NCBI GenBank assembly: GCA_050084985.1
Contig: JBITNC010000001.1
Location: 121,272,001 to 121,336,000, forward strand
Origin: Nageia nagi
Lineage: Eukaryota; Pinophyta
Direction of reading: 5' to 3'
DNA length: 64,000 bases
Both the position numbers and the translations under genes were made by a program. The stretch's first letter is position 1, and every line of letters begins with the position of its first letter. Under the pieces are notes generated by a model. That model did not search any database, was not told the origin of the DNA, and was given only the letters and a program-made list of their open reading frames with translations. Of the stretch, positions 10,385 to 19,324 are shown piece by piece.

Positions 10385-10864
10385 TGATGTCAGGGGGCGA
10401 ACAACATTCACATTTTAGAAAGACCGGGTTTCGGAGATGATGAAGTCAGCAAGGGGTGATTAAAAGGCCCGGAGTCTGTGAATAAAGCGCACCGGAGTGA
10501 AACGATGACGTCACGGTGGAAATGATAAAAGCTCAGTTGTTGAAAAAATCGGGTTCCGGAGAAAGTGAGTAAAGCATTCTGGAATAAAAAGATGACATCA
10601 CAGGGAGAACAATGTCCACATTTTGGAATGAAACCGGGTCCCGGAGATGATGAGGTCAGCAAGAGATAATCAAAGAAGCTGGAGCCGGTAGCTTAAGTGT
10701 TCCGGAAGTAAAGCATTCTGGATAAAATGATGATGTCATGGTGGAAAGGATAAAGCTCAGTTTTGATAAAGAACAGGTTCCAGAGATGATGAGGTCAGCA
10801 AGAGATAATCAAAGAAGCCAAAGCCAGTTAAGTAGAGCATTCTGGAAATGTGAAGATGACATCA
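10385..10864 (+). promoter_or_regulatory. Array of five bZIP/CRE-like palindromes in U3
   Basis: Sites at 10385 (TGATGTCA), 10506 (TGACGTCA), 10593 (TGACATCA), 10731 (TGATGTCA) and 10857 (TGACATCA). The sister LTR has sites at 13550, 13670, 13757, 13895 and 14021, and across the two copies every variant is a single CG-to-TG or CG-to-CA step from TGACGTCA. Related TGAGGTCA or TGAAGTCA sites follow GGAGATGA four times in between. TGACGTCA is the core bound by plant TGA-type and other bZIP factors (established). That it drives stress-linked transcription here is inference. Confidence 0.65.
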
Positions 10865-11151
10865 CAGATTTCAGGTCTTAACCCAAAACTGGATCCCGGA
10901 AGAGATGAGGTCAGCAAAAAGTGATCAAATAACCGGAGCCAATGAGTAAAACATTCTGGAATGTAGAGGCAAAGCCAGCAAAAGGTCAGATCATAGTTGT
11001 CAAGAAGCGTATCATCTACAATCTTGCCCATTTTTGTAATATTCTACCAAGTGGCGTATGTAGGTAGTATCAGTTAAAAGAAGGCTAGAATCTTGAAGCC
11101 ATTTTTGTAACCGTTTCTGTTCTGCACTTCTTGTAACTGTAGTTACTACAG

Positions 11152-11159
11152 TATAAATA
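11152..11159 (+). promoter_or_regulatory. TATA box of the TR-GAG 5' LTR
   Basis: TATAAATA in the context CTACAGTATAAATATATG, downstream of the bZIP-like array and about 370 bp before the U5 repeats. The start of R is expected 25-35 bp further on. The same sequence is conserved in the 3' LTR near 14316. Confidence 0.6.
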
Positions 11160-11499
11160 TATGAAAATAAAGTGAGAAAGGGGTCGAAAGCCTAGTATTG
11201 CTCTTTACATTTGTTCTCGAAGACCTGTAGTTTTTTTATCAGTAATATGAAACCATCTTGACCTTTCTTGTCTAGCACTCGTAATTATCATTCTTAATTT
11301 GGTTACATCGTGGCAGCTTGGCTTGTTTCCTGAATGATAATTGTGGGTTGCTAGTATAACTATGTCTGCTACATGGTAGAGTAAAGTTGGGAAACTATTA
11401 GAGAGTGAGAGCTTGTACCGTAGCTGCTACACTAGATTCAGGCCAAGGTTTCACACACTGTGAAAGCCCGCGCTGAACTAGTGATCCACCTTTGCTTTC

Positions 11500-11690
11500 T
11501 CTCTTGTTACCCTAAGCTTTTTTGCTTGAATTCCTCGCACTCTACTCCTTTTATTTCTTTCCTGTTACCCTAACCCTTTTGCTTGAATTCCTCGCACTCT
11601 ACTCTTTTATTTCTTTCCTATTACCCTAACCCTTTTGCTTGAATTCCTCGCACTCTACTCTTTTATTTCCTTTCCTGTTACTTTTTCTAC
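11500..11690 (+). repeat. Pyrimidine-rich 56-57 bp tandem repeat in U5
   Basis: Units starting at 11524, 11581 and 11637 share GCTTGAATTCCTCGCACTCT followed by a C/T-rich run with CTGTTACCCTAACCC. The same array begins at 14689 in the 3' LTR at the same offset, so it predates insertion. Confidence 0.85.
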
Positions 11691-11817
11691 GCCCAATAGA
11701 TAAGGAATCGGCCTTCTCCGGAGATCAGACTATCACCATAGTCTGTTCTTGATTTACTTTGGTTAAGATTGTTCACGGCGCATATATTACACAATCATAA
11801 TCAACAGTATCTCTTTT

Positions 11818-11835
11818 TGGCACGCCTGGTGGGAC
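11818..11835 (+). other. Probable primer binding site of the TR-GAG element
   Basis: TGGCACGCCTGGTGGGAC starts 12 nt after the LTR end, preceded by a T run. It begins with TGG, the complement of a tRNA CCA end, and resembles the primer sites of Tat/Ogre-type Gypsy elements. The exact tRNA was not determined. Confidence 0.6.
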
Positions 11836-11954
11836 ATGAAGAAACTTGTTGGCGACTCTGCTGAAGCACTATCTATGGTATGTATTAAAGAAAATTATTT
11901 GTAAATATCATATGTGCTTTTGAACCTGTCACTTTCTTTTGCAACCTAGAGTTT

Positions 11955-13217
11955 ATGTGGACAAGATCTAAAACTAGAGCAGCAAAAGAAGCACTGGATT
12001 TTAGAACGTTAGATACTCCTAAGAGAAGGACCCTGATCAAGTCCAAGTCTCTGAATAGTATCAGCTTCCTAAAATCTTTTACCAAGCCAGAATCATCCAA
12101 TCTTCATACTAGAAATACCTCTCCCGAAATGGCTAATCCAGCTCAGAATATTTATCTGGAATGGGACAATGGAGTACCAATAGCCCTGGTGGTGTTGCAT
12201 GACATCCCAGAAAATGTTTTCAAAACCCTTCCGGAGTTTGATGCAACTTCAGAGAAAATGGCTTACGAGCATTGCGTTGATGTAGCTGGCCTAGCTAAGA
12301 TTCACAATATCCAGCATGAAGATGTCATGGTGAGACTACTGGCTCAGTCTTTCAAAAGAAAGGTCCTAGATTGGTACAGGGGCCTTCCTAACGGATCTAT
12401 AACTACTTGGGCTCAACTGGTAGAGCCCTTTATCTTGGAATTTAATGAATTAGGAGATCCCTATTCCTTGTTAACACAGTTCACTTCTATCAAAAGATAT
12501 GAGCAAGAAAATATCCCGGATTTCAATATTAGATTCCAAAAAACTTGGGTAAGAGTCCCAATGCCAGTCAGGCCTCAGCAATTTCAAGCCTTAATGTATT
12601 ACCTAAGAGCCTTTCCTCCGGATCTCTCTCTGCAAATCCAAAATTCCAGAGTAAATACTTTCCCAGAGGTCTATAGACAAGCAGTATATGCTGAATCCTA
12701 TCTTATTGTAGTTGGAAAATTGCCAAGTCACATGCCAATGCCTTATTTTCCAATAACAGCCCAACAGCAAATTTTGAGACCTCAAGCAATTAGTTTGGCT
12801 CCACCACTGGCCAGTATCCCACACCCTATCCAACAGTGGTCATCAACCTTGCCAGCCCCTAGAGCTCCCTTGGCCTTACCAGCCCCTCATCAGCCTAATA
12901 AGAATCAAGGGGTAGCTTCATTGACGGAGATTCAGGAACTCCAAAATTTGTGTAGAAATATGGTAAACCGGATTATCATGCTAAGCAGACAAAGCGATGC
13001 AAGAAGATATCTTTATCCTGCTGTAGAAAAGGCTCAGAATGTGTTGAATGATGATGTAAGCCAACCTTCCTCTTCTGGGTCAGCCTCTGGTTTGTGTTTG
13101 GCCTGCAATGATGCTCACGAACAAACCACATGTCCTATTTATCAATATCAAGAATATTTATCAAGAAGTGGGGGAATTCCTCCGCCTGATGTAGCTGACG
13201 ACATAAGCCAAAGATGA
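11955..13217 (+). CDS. gag: Retrotransposon Gag protein, intact
   Basis: An open frame of 420 codons, the only long intact ORF of clear family in the window. Residues 1-40 are basic (MWTRSKTRAAKE; TPKRRTLIKSKS). Residues about 125-250 form the plant Gypsy Gag core (Retrotrans_gag), with VLDWYRGLPNGSITTWAQL, QFTSIKRYEQENIPDFNIRF and a run to VYRQAVYAES. Residues 255-315 are Pro/Ala/Gln-rich. A zinc knuckle of form CX2CX3HX4C uses Cys381, Cys384, His388 and Cys393, the spacing seen in Athila/Tat Gags. Gag packages genomic RNA into particles. The ATG is the first in the leader, 148 nt after the LTR. No protease follows, so maturation would depend on another element. Confidence 0.92.
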   Translation: MWTRSKTRAAKEALDFRTLDTPKRRTLIKSKSLNSISFLKSFTKPESSNLHTRNTSPEMANPAQNIYLEWDNGVPIALVVLHDIPENVFKTLPEFDATSEKMAYEHCVDVAGLAKIHNIQHEDVMVRLLAQSFKRKVLDWYRGLPNGSITTWAQLVEPFILEFNELGDPYSLLTQFTSIKRYEQENIPDFNIRFQKTWVRVPMPVRPQQFQALMYYLRAFPPDLSLQIQNSRVNTFPEVYRQAVYAESYLIVVGKLPSHMPMPYFPITAQQQILRPQAISLAPPLASIPHPIQQWSSTLPAPRAPLALPAPHQPNKNQGVASLTEIQELQNLCRNMVNRIIMLSRQSDARRYLYPAVEKAQNVLNDDVSQPSSSGSASGLCLACNDAHEQTTCPIYQYQEYLSRSGGIPPPDVADDISQR

Positions 13218-13234
13218 TGAGGACAGAGGTCTTT

Positions 13235-13255
13235 AAAAAAAAAAAAAAAAAAAAA
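13235..13255 (+). repeat. A21 homopolymer after gag
   Basis: Twenty-one A residues start 17 nt after the gag stop, where pol would begin in a complete element. It could mark the deletion junction that removed pol, or be later slippage. Confidence 0.9.
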
Positions 13256-13388
13256 TTCGAATCCATGTGGTTCCGGACCCTATGTAGTAGTGAAATGCTT
13301 TGGTATTATTTTTGGTATTATTTTTTTCAGACTGGGTTCTAAATTCCTCCTTGATAAAGGCAAAATTTTCCCTCAGAGGTCGCCATAA

Positions 13389-14971
13389 TGTATATTCATA
13401 CATAATAAATTCTTTATTAAAGCCTTGATGTACTTTACTTGCAATCATGGGTTCATTTTAAGATCCTCGAGAGTTTTTCTGGAGCAGATAAATAGCCAGA
13501 GCCAGTTAATTAAGTATTCCAGAAGTAGAGCATTCTGAAAATATGAAGATGACGTTAGGGGCGAACAACGTTCACATTTTAGAAAGACCGGGTTCCGGAG
13601 ATGATGAAGTCAGCAAGGGGTGATTAAAAGGCCCGGAGTCCGTGAATAAAATGCATCAGAGCGAAACGATGACATCACGGTAGAAATGATAAAAGCTCAG
13701 TTGTTGAAAAAACCAGGTTCCAGAGAAAGTGAGTAAAGCATTCTGGAATAAAAAGATGACATCACGGGGAGAACAACGTCCACATTTTGGAATGAAACCG
13801 GGTCCCGGAGATGATGAGGTCAGCAAGAGATAATCAAAGAAGCCAGAGCTGGTAGCTTAAGTGTTTCGAAAGTAAAGCGTTCTGGATAAAATGATGACAT
13901 CACAGTGGAAAGGATAAAGCTCAGTTTTGATAAAGAATGGGTTCCGGAGATGATGAGGTCAGCAAGAGATAATCAAAGAAGCCGGAGCCAGTTAAGTAGA
14001 GCATTCCAGAAATGTGAAGATGACGTCATGGATTTCAGGTCTTAACCCAAAACCGGATCCCGGAAGTGATGAGGTCAGCAAAAAGTGATCAAATAGCCAG
14101 AGCCAGTGAGTAAAACATTCCGGAATGTAGAGGTGAAGCCAGCAAAAGGTCAGATCATAGTTGTCAAGAAGCATATCATCTGCAATCGTGCCCATTTTTG
14201 TAATATTCTACCAAGTGGTGTATGTAGGTAGTATCAGTTAAAAGAAGGCTAGAATCTTGAAGCCATTTTTGTAACCATTTCTGTTCTGCACTTCTTGTAA
14301 CTGTAGTTACTACAGTATAAATATATGAAAATAAAGTGAGAAAGGGGTCGGAAGCCTAGTATTGCTCTTTACATTTGTTCTTGAAGACCTGTAGTTTTTT
14401 TTATCAGTAATATGAAACCATCTTGACCTTTCTTGTCTAGCACTCATAATTGTCATTCTTAATTTGGTTACATCATGGCAGCTTGGCTTGTTTCCTGAAT
14501 GATAATTGCGGGTTGCTAGTATAACTGTGTCTGCTACATGGTAGAGTAAAGTTGGGAAACTATTAGAGAGTGAGAGCTTGTACCGTAGCTGCTACACTAG
14601 ATTCAGGCCAAGGTTTCACACACTGTGAAAGCCCATGCTGAACTAGTGATCCACCTTTGCTTTCTCTCTTGTTACCCTAAGCTTTTTTGCTTGAATTCCT
14701 CGCACTCTACTCCTTTTATTTCTTTCCTGTTACCCTAACCCTTTTGCTTGAATTCCTCGCACTCTACTCTTTTATTTCTTTCCTATTACCCTAACCCTTT
14801 TGCTTGAATTCCTCGCACTCTACTCTTTTATTTCCTTTCCTGTTACTTTTTCTACGCCCAATAGATAAGGAACCAGCCTTCTCCGGAGATCAGACTGTCA
14901 CCATAGTCTGTTCTTGATTTACTTTGGTTAAGATTGTTCGCGGTGCATATATTACACAATCATAATCAACA
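13389..14971 (+). repeat. 3' LTR of the TR-GAG element
   Basis: 1583 bp, same termini as the 5' LTR and followed by GATAT. The sequence just upstream (CCCTCAGAGGTCGCCATAA) is only weakly purine-rich, so the polypurine tract is not canonical. Gains and losses of CG relative to the 5' LTR occur in both copies. Confidence 0.93.
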
Positions 14972-14976
14972 GATAT

Positions 14977-15413
14977 TTTGATAATACATTTTTTTTTTCA
15001 AATATGTTACTCCATAATTATATTCTTAGAAATGGGTAGGAAGATCTATGTAATAGAAACTAGGTATGGGTTAGGTGGTAATTTTAAGCCCATAATAAAA
15101 TATGGGCTATAGAAGCTTCTTTTACTTTGTTAAAAGTAGGGTGTAAGAAGTAAATATTATAATTTTTGTTTCATAATTTTAAGTTAGATAAATTAAAACA
15201 ACTATGGATGTATGACCCCATAGGGGAATTTATTAGAATTGTAAAATCAAGTAAAATGTGCCAAATGTTCAATCATGAAGCCCAATCACATATTGAATAT
15301 TTTACAAATCAAATAGAACAAGAAGTTGAGGCCTCCCTTGAGTGAGAATTTTGTATTTTATACAAGGCATGGATGGCCCTTGAAGGGGTGAAAAAGTATA
15401 GGTTATGAAAAAT
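14977..15413 (+). pseudogene. Extra ORF of the Gypsy relic, part 2
   Basis: After removal of the TR-GAG element and one GATAT, the frame of part 1 continues here without a shift. It reads for example NKIWAIEASFTLLKVG, then a stretch of over 50 codons with LWMYDPIGEFIRIVK, IEYFTNQIEQEVEASLE, one stop, and LYKAWMALEGVKKY. Composition and frame continuity show a once-coding sequence. No family recognised. Confidence 0.6.
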
Positions 15414-15797
15414 TGTTAGGTCCCTATACTACTCATGTAGCCCATATATTATTATTATGTGTCCCATAGAAGCCACTATGGTTATTGTTATTCCCTTACA
15501 TTATTATTGTTATGTTGGCTAGATATTATTATTTTTATGTCAGCTAGTGTCCTTTCATTGTAGTGGCACCCCTTGGACTCCTATATATACTAAGGAGGTA
15601 TTATCATTTGTATTGTTTATTGTTATGTAGTTGATGTGATGTAAAGGAGGTTGCCCCCTTGAAGTGACTTATTACAGATTGTGATGTAAAGGAGGTTTCC
15701 CCCTTGAAGTGGCTTATTATAGATTTTATCTTTTATTCAAGGTGTTAAGCTCTTTATCTTGTGATTTTATGCTATTTTGGGAACTTTGTTCATAACA
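15414..15797 (+). repeat. 5' LTR of the TRIM-like element
   Basis: Starts TGTTAGGTCCC and ends TTCATAACA. A TATA box (TATATATA) is at 15582-15589. Near 15637-15722 a unit of about 42 bp (TGATGTAAAGGAGGTT, then CCCCCTTGAAGTG, then CTTATTA) is repeated in tandem, and the 3' LTR repeats this pair. Confidence 0.88.
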
Positions 15798-15799
15798 TT

Positions 15800-15811
15800 T
15801 GGTACCAGAGC
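15800..15811 (+). other. Primer binding site, initiator-Met-like
   Basis: TGGTACCAGAGC two bases after the LTR. It differs at one position from the standard TGGTATCAGAGC complement of initiator-Met tRNA. Confidence 0.8.
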
Positions 15812-16547
15812 AGACGATTCTAGGGTTTCATTGCTCAAAACTAGTCATCATGGTATTTTCACTACCAATTATTTTTTGCAAAGTTTCAAATTCTAAAATT
15901 TATTATGTTTTTAGAAGACATACCAAAGAAGTTTCAATTCAAATTTTAACTCCTAATTCACTATAGTTTGCAAGTTATACTCAGGGGAAGTTAAAGTTTG
16001 TGACTAGTCTCAAAAGCAGGTCTGAAATAGGTGTTCTAGCTAAAAAGTGTATATCTAAAGTTTTACAGCTCCAAACTAGGTGCAAACTATTGTATTGGTT
16101 AGGGTATATATTGAAGTTTATCTATTACATTTTTAAGGTCTAGGAATAAACAGGTGACACATGGCACTTTGTACAAGTTCGCTTTTCTAAAAAATCCAAA
16201 AATCAACACATTTTGGAAAAGTTGTAGCTATCTCCTCTTGGAATATCAGAATTTGACTAAATCTATGGCATTGAAAATAAGACATCTGAGGCTACCATAG
16301 GTAGAAATTTTAGACTCTAAAGGGTCAAAATTTTAGATTTACATTAGTTGGAAGGTCGAATAATAGAATAGTCTCCAAATCTGTTTGAACCAACATCCTT
16401 AGAGATGGCTTTTAGGATGGCAAAGAAGGTTGAAAGTAAAAATATGGCAATAGCTAAATATTCCACATGGGAAGATGAGAATTTTCTACAAAAGCATCCA
16501 AAACTACTCAAACATTGAGGACAACATTTTTTTGAAGGAGAGGGGTA

Positions 16548-16929
16548 TATTAGGTCCCTATACTACTCATGTAGCCCATATATTATTATTATGTGTCCCA
16601 TAGAAGCCACTATGGTTATTGTTATTCCCTTACATTATTATTGTTATGTCGGCTAGACATTATTATTGTTATGTTGGCTAGTGTCCTTTCATTGTAGTGG
16701 CACCCCTTGGACTCCTATATATACTAAGGAGGTATTATCATTTGTATTGTTTATTGTTGTGTAGTTGATATGATGTAAAGGAGGTTGCCCCTCGAAGTGG
16801 CTTATTACAGATTGTGATGTAAAGGAGGTTGCCCCTTGAAGTGGCTTATTATAGATTTTATCTCTTATTCAAGGCGTTGAGCTCTTTCTCTCATGATTTT
16901 ATGCTATTTTGGGAACTTTGTTCATAACA
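16548..16929 (+). repeat. 3' LTR of the TRIM-like element
   Basis: 382 bp, closely matching the 5' LTR. It follows the purine run GAAGGAGAGGGGTA. Its first dinucleotide is TA, a G-to-A change from the canonical TG. Confidence 0.88.
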
Positions 16930-16934
16930 AAAAC

Positions 16935-17830
16935 TAGAAGGGAAGAGTTTTCCTTAGCCTTGTAAGTTATTGCATAGCAGGATGAGTTGAAATGGGAGCT
17001 TAATTTAATTGATTATTTAATAAAATTTAGGTTTGAATACACCACCAAGAGTATGTATGTAGAAAATAAATCTTTTGGTGAATTTAATCATGATAGATAC
17101 TTGTACTCATAGTACCAAAAAGACCCATTTCCAAATAAAGGACACCCATTGCTAGTAAATTTTCAAGGAAAGGTATCAAAGGAATACTAGCCACTAGCAC
17201 AAATGGTTGAGGAGTTGAAGGATCCAAAGAAAAGAAAATTTGAATAAGCTTCAAGCTCCAAGAAATTGAGAATTAAAAAAGAAACATATCTATGGAAATA
17301 TTTGTTACTTCTATGGAATATTCTCCTAAGGAACCAAAGAGAATTAAATTAATAAAGAAGCTAGCTATCGGGAAATAGACCCTAAAGAAAGTACAAACTC
17401 CAAAGGAGCCATCACCTCTAAAAGTTCCATACTCATAAGTACTAGAATAAGAATTCAAGCAAAGTGTTGGAGATATAGAGGTTGTGGATGTCGAAATAAA
17501 TAGAACCTAGAGCATAGATACTATTGTATATCAAGATACTCAGGAAGACTCAAGATATGAAGTACAACAAGGGAGAGGAAATGCACTTGGTACTAAAGGA
17601 TTAGGAGTAGGTGATGATGAGGGAAGAGATGATGATGATTATGATAAGAATAGGAAGAAATATTTTATCCCAATAGATAAGACTCTTGAAAAGGAAGCAG
17701 CTGCTGCTAACGAGGAAGAAGAGAAACAATAAAAGGAGCTTGCCACAGATACAACAAAAGAAATGATAATCTCTACATCAAATTCTAAAGTGGGTATGCC
17801 TCAACATTATTTAATTTTTTATTCTACCAC
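16935..17830 (+). pseudogene. Extra ORF of the Gypsy relic, part 3 (acidic C-terminus)
   Basis: The same frame continues again when the TRIM-like element and one target duplication are removed. It reads DELKWELNLIDYLIKF, NKGHPLLVNFQGKVSKEY and AQMVEELKDPKKRKFE. After a frameshift near 17285 it continues YSPKEPKRIKLIKKLAIGK, DTQEDSRYEVQQGRGNALG, and a very acidic run rich in Asp and Glu (DDEGRDDDDYDKN, ANEEEEKQ). Lys/Pro-rich then acidic low-complexity text suggests a disordered tail. About 2.4 kb of relic ORF is thus recovered in three parts. Function unknown. Confidence 0.6.
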
Positions 17831-18068
17831 CATAAATGATGAAATTTAGAGCATTATTTTCCTTTCCTTCTTAGTTGTAATTATTTGTACAAACTTCAGT
17901 ATTGAAAATGTATTGTATATACTTAGTCTTTTTCCCTAGATTCAAACACTATATATGTTCTTAGTTAGGATTCTAATTTTATTTAAGTCATTTCTAGGTC
18001 ACATTCACCTAGTCTAGGTCCTAGTCAGTGAAAGGTCACTTAAAACCATTATTTTGTTCAAAGGTGGG
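17831..18068 (+). other. 3' non-coding part of the Gypsy relic
   Basis: AT-rich, no reading frame. It ends with CAAAGGTGGG, which could be a polypurine tract before a TG. Confidence 0.35.
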
Positions 18069-18400
18069 TGTTATTGTTGAAGTCACACATGTCATGTCCT
18101 AGTGGTGTATATAAATCACAATAGTCCCATTTTGTAAGAATTGGTTAAATCTATAAGAATTGGTTAAGTCATTTCTAGGTATTACATTATATACAATCTT
18201 TGTATTTGTTTGAGTAAAGTCTAGAACCTATTGTAAATGAAGTTACCTATGTTTTGTCTAAGTATAGTCTAGGTATTATTTCTAGGCTCCATTGTATATA
18301 AGGTCTAGCTTTGATTGAGTCATATACTGAGCACTATTGTAAGAGTTGAAGTAAAATTGGGCCTGTGAAATTCCATTGATGATGACATACTCTTTAGCAA
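18069..18400 (+). repeat. Possible 3' LTR start of the Gypsy relic
   Basis: Begins TGTTATTGTTGAAG after a purine-rich run and has a TATA-like GTATATAAATC at about 18107. It also has an 18-bp tandem repeat (TAAGAATTGGTTAA twice, near 18135-18170). No second copy exists in the window, so the LTR call and its right end are tentative. Confidence 0.35.
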
Positions 18401-19319
18401 AAATTAGTGGAACTTAGATTTCTTCATCGGTGGGTAGTCTTGATAATATTCATGATAGGAGATGTTCATAGTACTACATTTAGAAATTTGACTGATGACA
18501 TTTGAATTTTTAGATGAAATCAATGAGTGATAAGTTCCATAAGTATTTCAAGTTTTAACAATTCTTAATGAGGTATAACAAGACCCACTAAGAATAAATA
18601 AAGATTGTAAGAGGAGGTGAATGCCTGAGTCCACCTAATCAAGGGTGTATGACCCTTAGGACTCTATCAATGTGTTGATTACAAATCATTTCTATATGGA
18701 AGTAGTAGTTCACTCTCAGGTTTGAAAGCCTACATCTTCCCTTTACCCTTACAATATTCAACACCAAAACTACAAACATAAGCATTTAATGATTACATAG
18801 AGTTGGTAGACCGTCAACTACTAAAATGGCTTCATTGTACTTATAGAAATGGTGGACCATACCTCGTAAATTTAGAAATAGTTCTAGATTGATCTTGTTA
18901 GAAGTTAAAAGTGACTAATTATGGCTAGATAAGTACAATATTGAAGATTTGTAAATTCCAAGAATCAATGTTGCATTTGAACCATGCTCCACAAATACTT
19001 GAAGTTGTAAAATTATGTGTAAATATTGTAAACTAAGCCTTAATGTGAGCAAGTGAGTAAGCAAAAGTAAAGTGATAAGAATTTGTAAACTAAGCTCATT
19101 TCCATACAAGCTGGTTGGGGTAGGAGAGATATTATTGTACTTGTCATATGAAGGGGAGATGGGCCAAGTAGAAAATAATCTTGTATTATTGGATCTATGC
19201 AATAGATCCTAGAATATTATATGGTGTAGTAAAATATGATCATTGAAAGGAGAATTTGAGAGTAGAAGCATTGGTGAGTGAGTTAGAATTGGAGGTTCCA
19301 TGGACCTCCTTCTGATATG
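18401..19319. other. No recognised feature
   Basis: AT-rich. The longest minus-strand frame (18915-19202) is Leu/Ser/Thr-rich with no motif. The last part may be the 3' untranslated end of the LINE relic whose coding part lies beyond the Tat-like insertion at 25020-26585, since both are on the flanks of that insertion. Confidence 0.4.
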
Positions 19320-19324
19320 GATTG

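Larger units (their letters stand above)
10224..11806 (+). repeat. 5' LTR of the TR-GAG element
   Basis: 1583 bp, TGTATATTC to AATCAACA. U3 has five degenerate modules with TGACGTCA-like palindromes and CCGGAA motifs (10385-10864), a TATA box at 11152, and a U5 rich in pyrimidine tandem repeats (11500-11690). Compared with the other LTR, nearly all substitutions are C/T or G/A. Confidence 0.93.
10219..14976 (+). mobile_element. Gag-only LTR retrotransposon (TR-GAG type), full length
   Basis: The element spans 10224-14971. It is bounded by identical 5-bp duplications GATAT (10219-10223 and 14972-14976) and two LTRs of 1583 bp each starting TG and ending CA. The 1582-bp interior holds a primer site and one intact Gag ORF; protease, RT and integrase are absent. 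This is the structure named TR-GAG (terminal-repeat retrotransposon with GAG domain) in plants. It makes its own particle protein but would need pol in trans. It sits inside the extra ORF of the older Gypsy relic. LTR divergence, about 75 differences counted by eye (near 5%), makes it one of the youngest insertions here. Confidence 0.93.
15409..16934 (+). mobile_element. TRIM-like non-autonomous LTR retrotransposon
   Basis: Element 15414-16929 with LTRs 15414-15797 (384 bp) and 16548-16929 (382 bp). It has a primer site TGGTACCAGAGC at 15800, a polypurine tract GAAGGAGAGGGG before the 3' LTR, and a 750-bp interior without ORF. Target duplications are AAAAT (15409-15413) and AAAAC (16930-16934), differing by one transition. 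The 3' LTR begins TA instead of TG. Size and lack of coding fit TRIM-like elements. It is inserted in the Gypsy extra ORF. Confidence 0.88.
4744..18400 (+). mobile_element. Old Ty3/Gypsy relic hosting two nested insertions
   Basis: Plus-strand fragments run protease (5337-5975), archaeal-type RNase H piece (6154-6285), RT (6300-6860), RNase H (6860-7140), integrase (7374-8540), then a long extra ORF (about 9000-17800). After the two nested insertions and one target duplication each are subtracted, about 7.3 kb remains. Motifs resemble the Tat/Athila side of plant Gypsy. All domains carry stops. The 5' end is truncated at 4744 next to the TRIM/LARD-like LTR. A 3' LTR candidate starts at 18069 but no 5' partner is present, so the right border is approximate. 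Confidence 0.8.

Noticed and set aside
11500-11690. Interstitial telomere-like repeats (TACCCTAACCC)
   Set aside because: Only one telomere-like word per 56-bp U5 unit, repeated identically in both LTRs of a retrotransposon; not a telomere array.
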